DNA of 5,213 nt from an uncultured Desulfomonile sp. (GTDB taxonomy: Bacteria; Desulfobacterota; Desulfomonilia; Desulfomonilales; Desulfomonilaceae), in the NCBI GenBank assembly GCA_903853735.1, contig CAINUH010000394.1:1-5213 (forward strand), read 5' to 3'. Shown piece by piece: positions 4,788 to 5,213 of the stretch. The notes under the pieces are model-generated. The model made no database searches and had not been told where the DNA came from. It saw only the letters and a program-made list of their open reading frames with translations. Numbering within the stretch: the stretch's first letter is position 1; each line of letters opens with the position of its first letter. Both the position numbers and the translations under genes were made by a program.

Positions 4788-5213
4788 TCACGCTCCTGCT
4801 CCTGATACTGTTGCTCCTGACGGCTCCCCGGCTGTGGGCTCTGGAACCGGATTATTCGAGAAACTCCTTTGACGCGATGGTTGAGAGAGTGCGGAGCGCA
4901 GACCCCCCTCGTCCGGTCGCGGCCAAATTCACATACCCTCAAGCTGAAGCCAAGAAATCTCCAAAATCCAGGACACCCTTGGAGCGCCGGTCCCTGTCGA
5001 TGCCGCCTCCGATGTCGCCGTTGACAATGCGGACTGGAGACCTGAAGCCCTTGACGGTTTCGACAAGTTCACGAAAGGCGTCGGTCGAACTTCGGCCAAA
5101 GGGCCAGGTAGATAGTAGTGCGCCCCCTAGAGACGGCCTGTCAGTGACTCCCAAGATTTTGAAAAGCGCCGTATTTTCAGCGACGCCCAATGATATGAAG
5201 AAGCTTTCACGGC
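4775..5213 (+). CDS. Secreted protein of unknown function, TTG start, cut by the window edge
   Basis: The frame is open for 146 codons plus one base and runs off the right edge. It starts at TTG behind a strong Shine-Dalgarno site. The N-terminus is a classical signal peptide: Arg2, then an almost unbroken Leu/Ile core (residues 4-15), then APRLWA with likely cleavage after Ala22. The mature part begins LEPDYSRNSFDAMVERVRSA, a short stretch that could be helical. After that it becomes rich in Pro, Ser, Thr, Lys and Arg (residues 45-146), for example PPPMSP, and looks disordered, like a linker ahead of a domain beyond the window. No family was recognised. Export by Sec to the periplasm or beyond is inferred. 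Opposite-strand open frames at 4643-4942 and 4939-5190 lack ribosome binding sites and are treated as shadows. Co-transcription with folE2 is not needed, since a possible promoter lies at 4626. Confidence 0.7.
   Translation, partial: MRAIITLLLLILLLLTAPRLWALEPDYSRNSFDAMVERVRSADPPRPVAAKFTYPQAEAKKSPKSRTPLERRSLSMPPPMSPLTMRTGDLKPLTVSTSSRKASVELRPKGQVDSSAPPRDGLSVTPKILKSAVFSATPNDMKKLSR

Noticed and set aside
4643..4942. Minus-strand frame of 99 codons covering the promoter and start of the secreted-protein gene.
   Set aside because: Low-complexity product (Gln/Arg-rich) with no ribosome binding site seen; consistent with a shadow of the plus-strand signals.
4939..5190. Minus-strand frame of 83 codons opposite the secreted-protein gene.
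   Set aside because: No ribosome binding site precedes its ATG, no motif is recognised, and the opposite strand has a strong Shine-Dalgarno plus signal peptide.

Overview
The window holds four complete protein genes and one gene cut by the right edge, in bacterial layout with Shine-Dalgarno sites. Nothing in it is diagnostic of taxonomy. The moderate GC content and the gene complement (zinc-independent type GTP cyclohydrolase FolE2, QueD, an ApeA-type M18 aminopeptidase, a secreted HtrA-like protease) would fit a free-living Gram-negative anaerobe such as a member of Desulfobacterota (Deltaproteobacteria). That placement is a guess.

Left half, minus strand: an exported trypsin-like serine protease of the HtrA/DegP type without a PDZ domain (1822-2847) is followed 103 bases later by an M18 zinc aminopeptidase (300-1718). 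Both have good ribosome binding sites. I see no convincing promoter or terminator between them, so they may be co-transcribed. Bases 1-299 contain no gene I can support.

Middle: about 200 bases (2848-3047) separate the protease from queD, which runs the other way. This gap carries two back-to-back perfect TTGACA -35 boxes, one for each direction, plus short palindromes over or near the -10 regions.

Right half, plus strand: queD (3048-3431) and folE2 (3634-4473) encode consecutive steps of deazapurine (queuosine/preQ0) synthesis. FolE2 makes 7,8-dihydroneopterin triphosphate from GTP, and QueD turns it into 6-carboxy-5,6,7,8-tetrahydropterin. The same FolE2 product also feeds folate synthesis. 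The 202-base gap between them holds a long imperfect inverted repeat, a terminator-like hairpin with seven T residues, and a TATACT box. This suggests that folE2 is attenuated or separately transcribed.

After folE2 comes a 301-base stretch with a probable promoter. It leads into a gene with a strong Shine-Dalgarno site, a TTG start and a textbook signal peptide (4775 to the edge), encoding a secreted protein of unknown function. No clearly novel system is visible. The most useful points are the TTG-initiated secreted protein, the structured queD-folE2 spacer and the PDZ-less protease.
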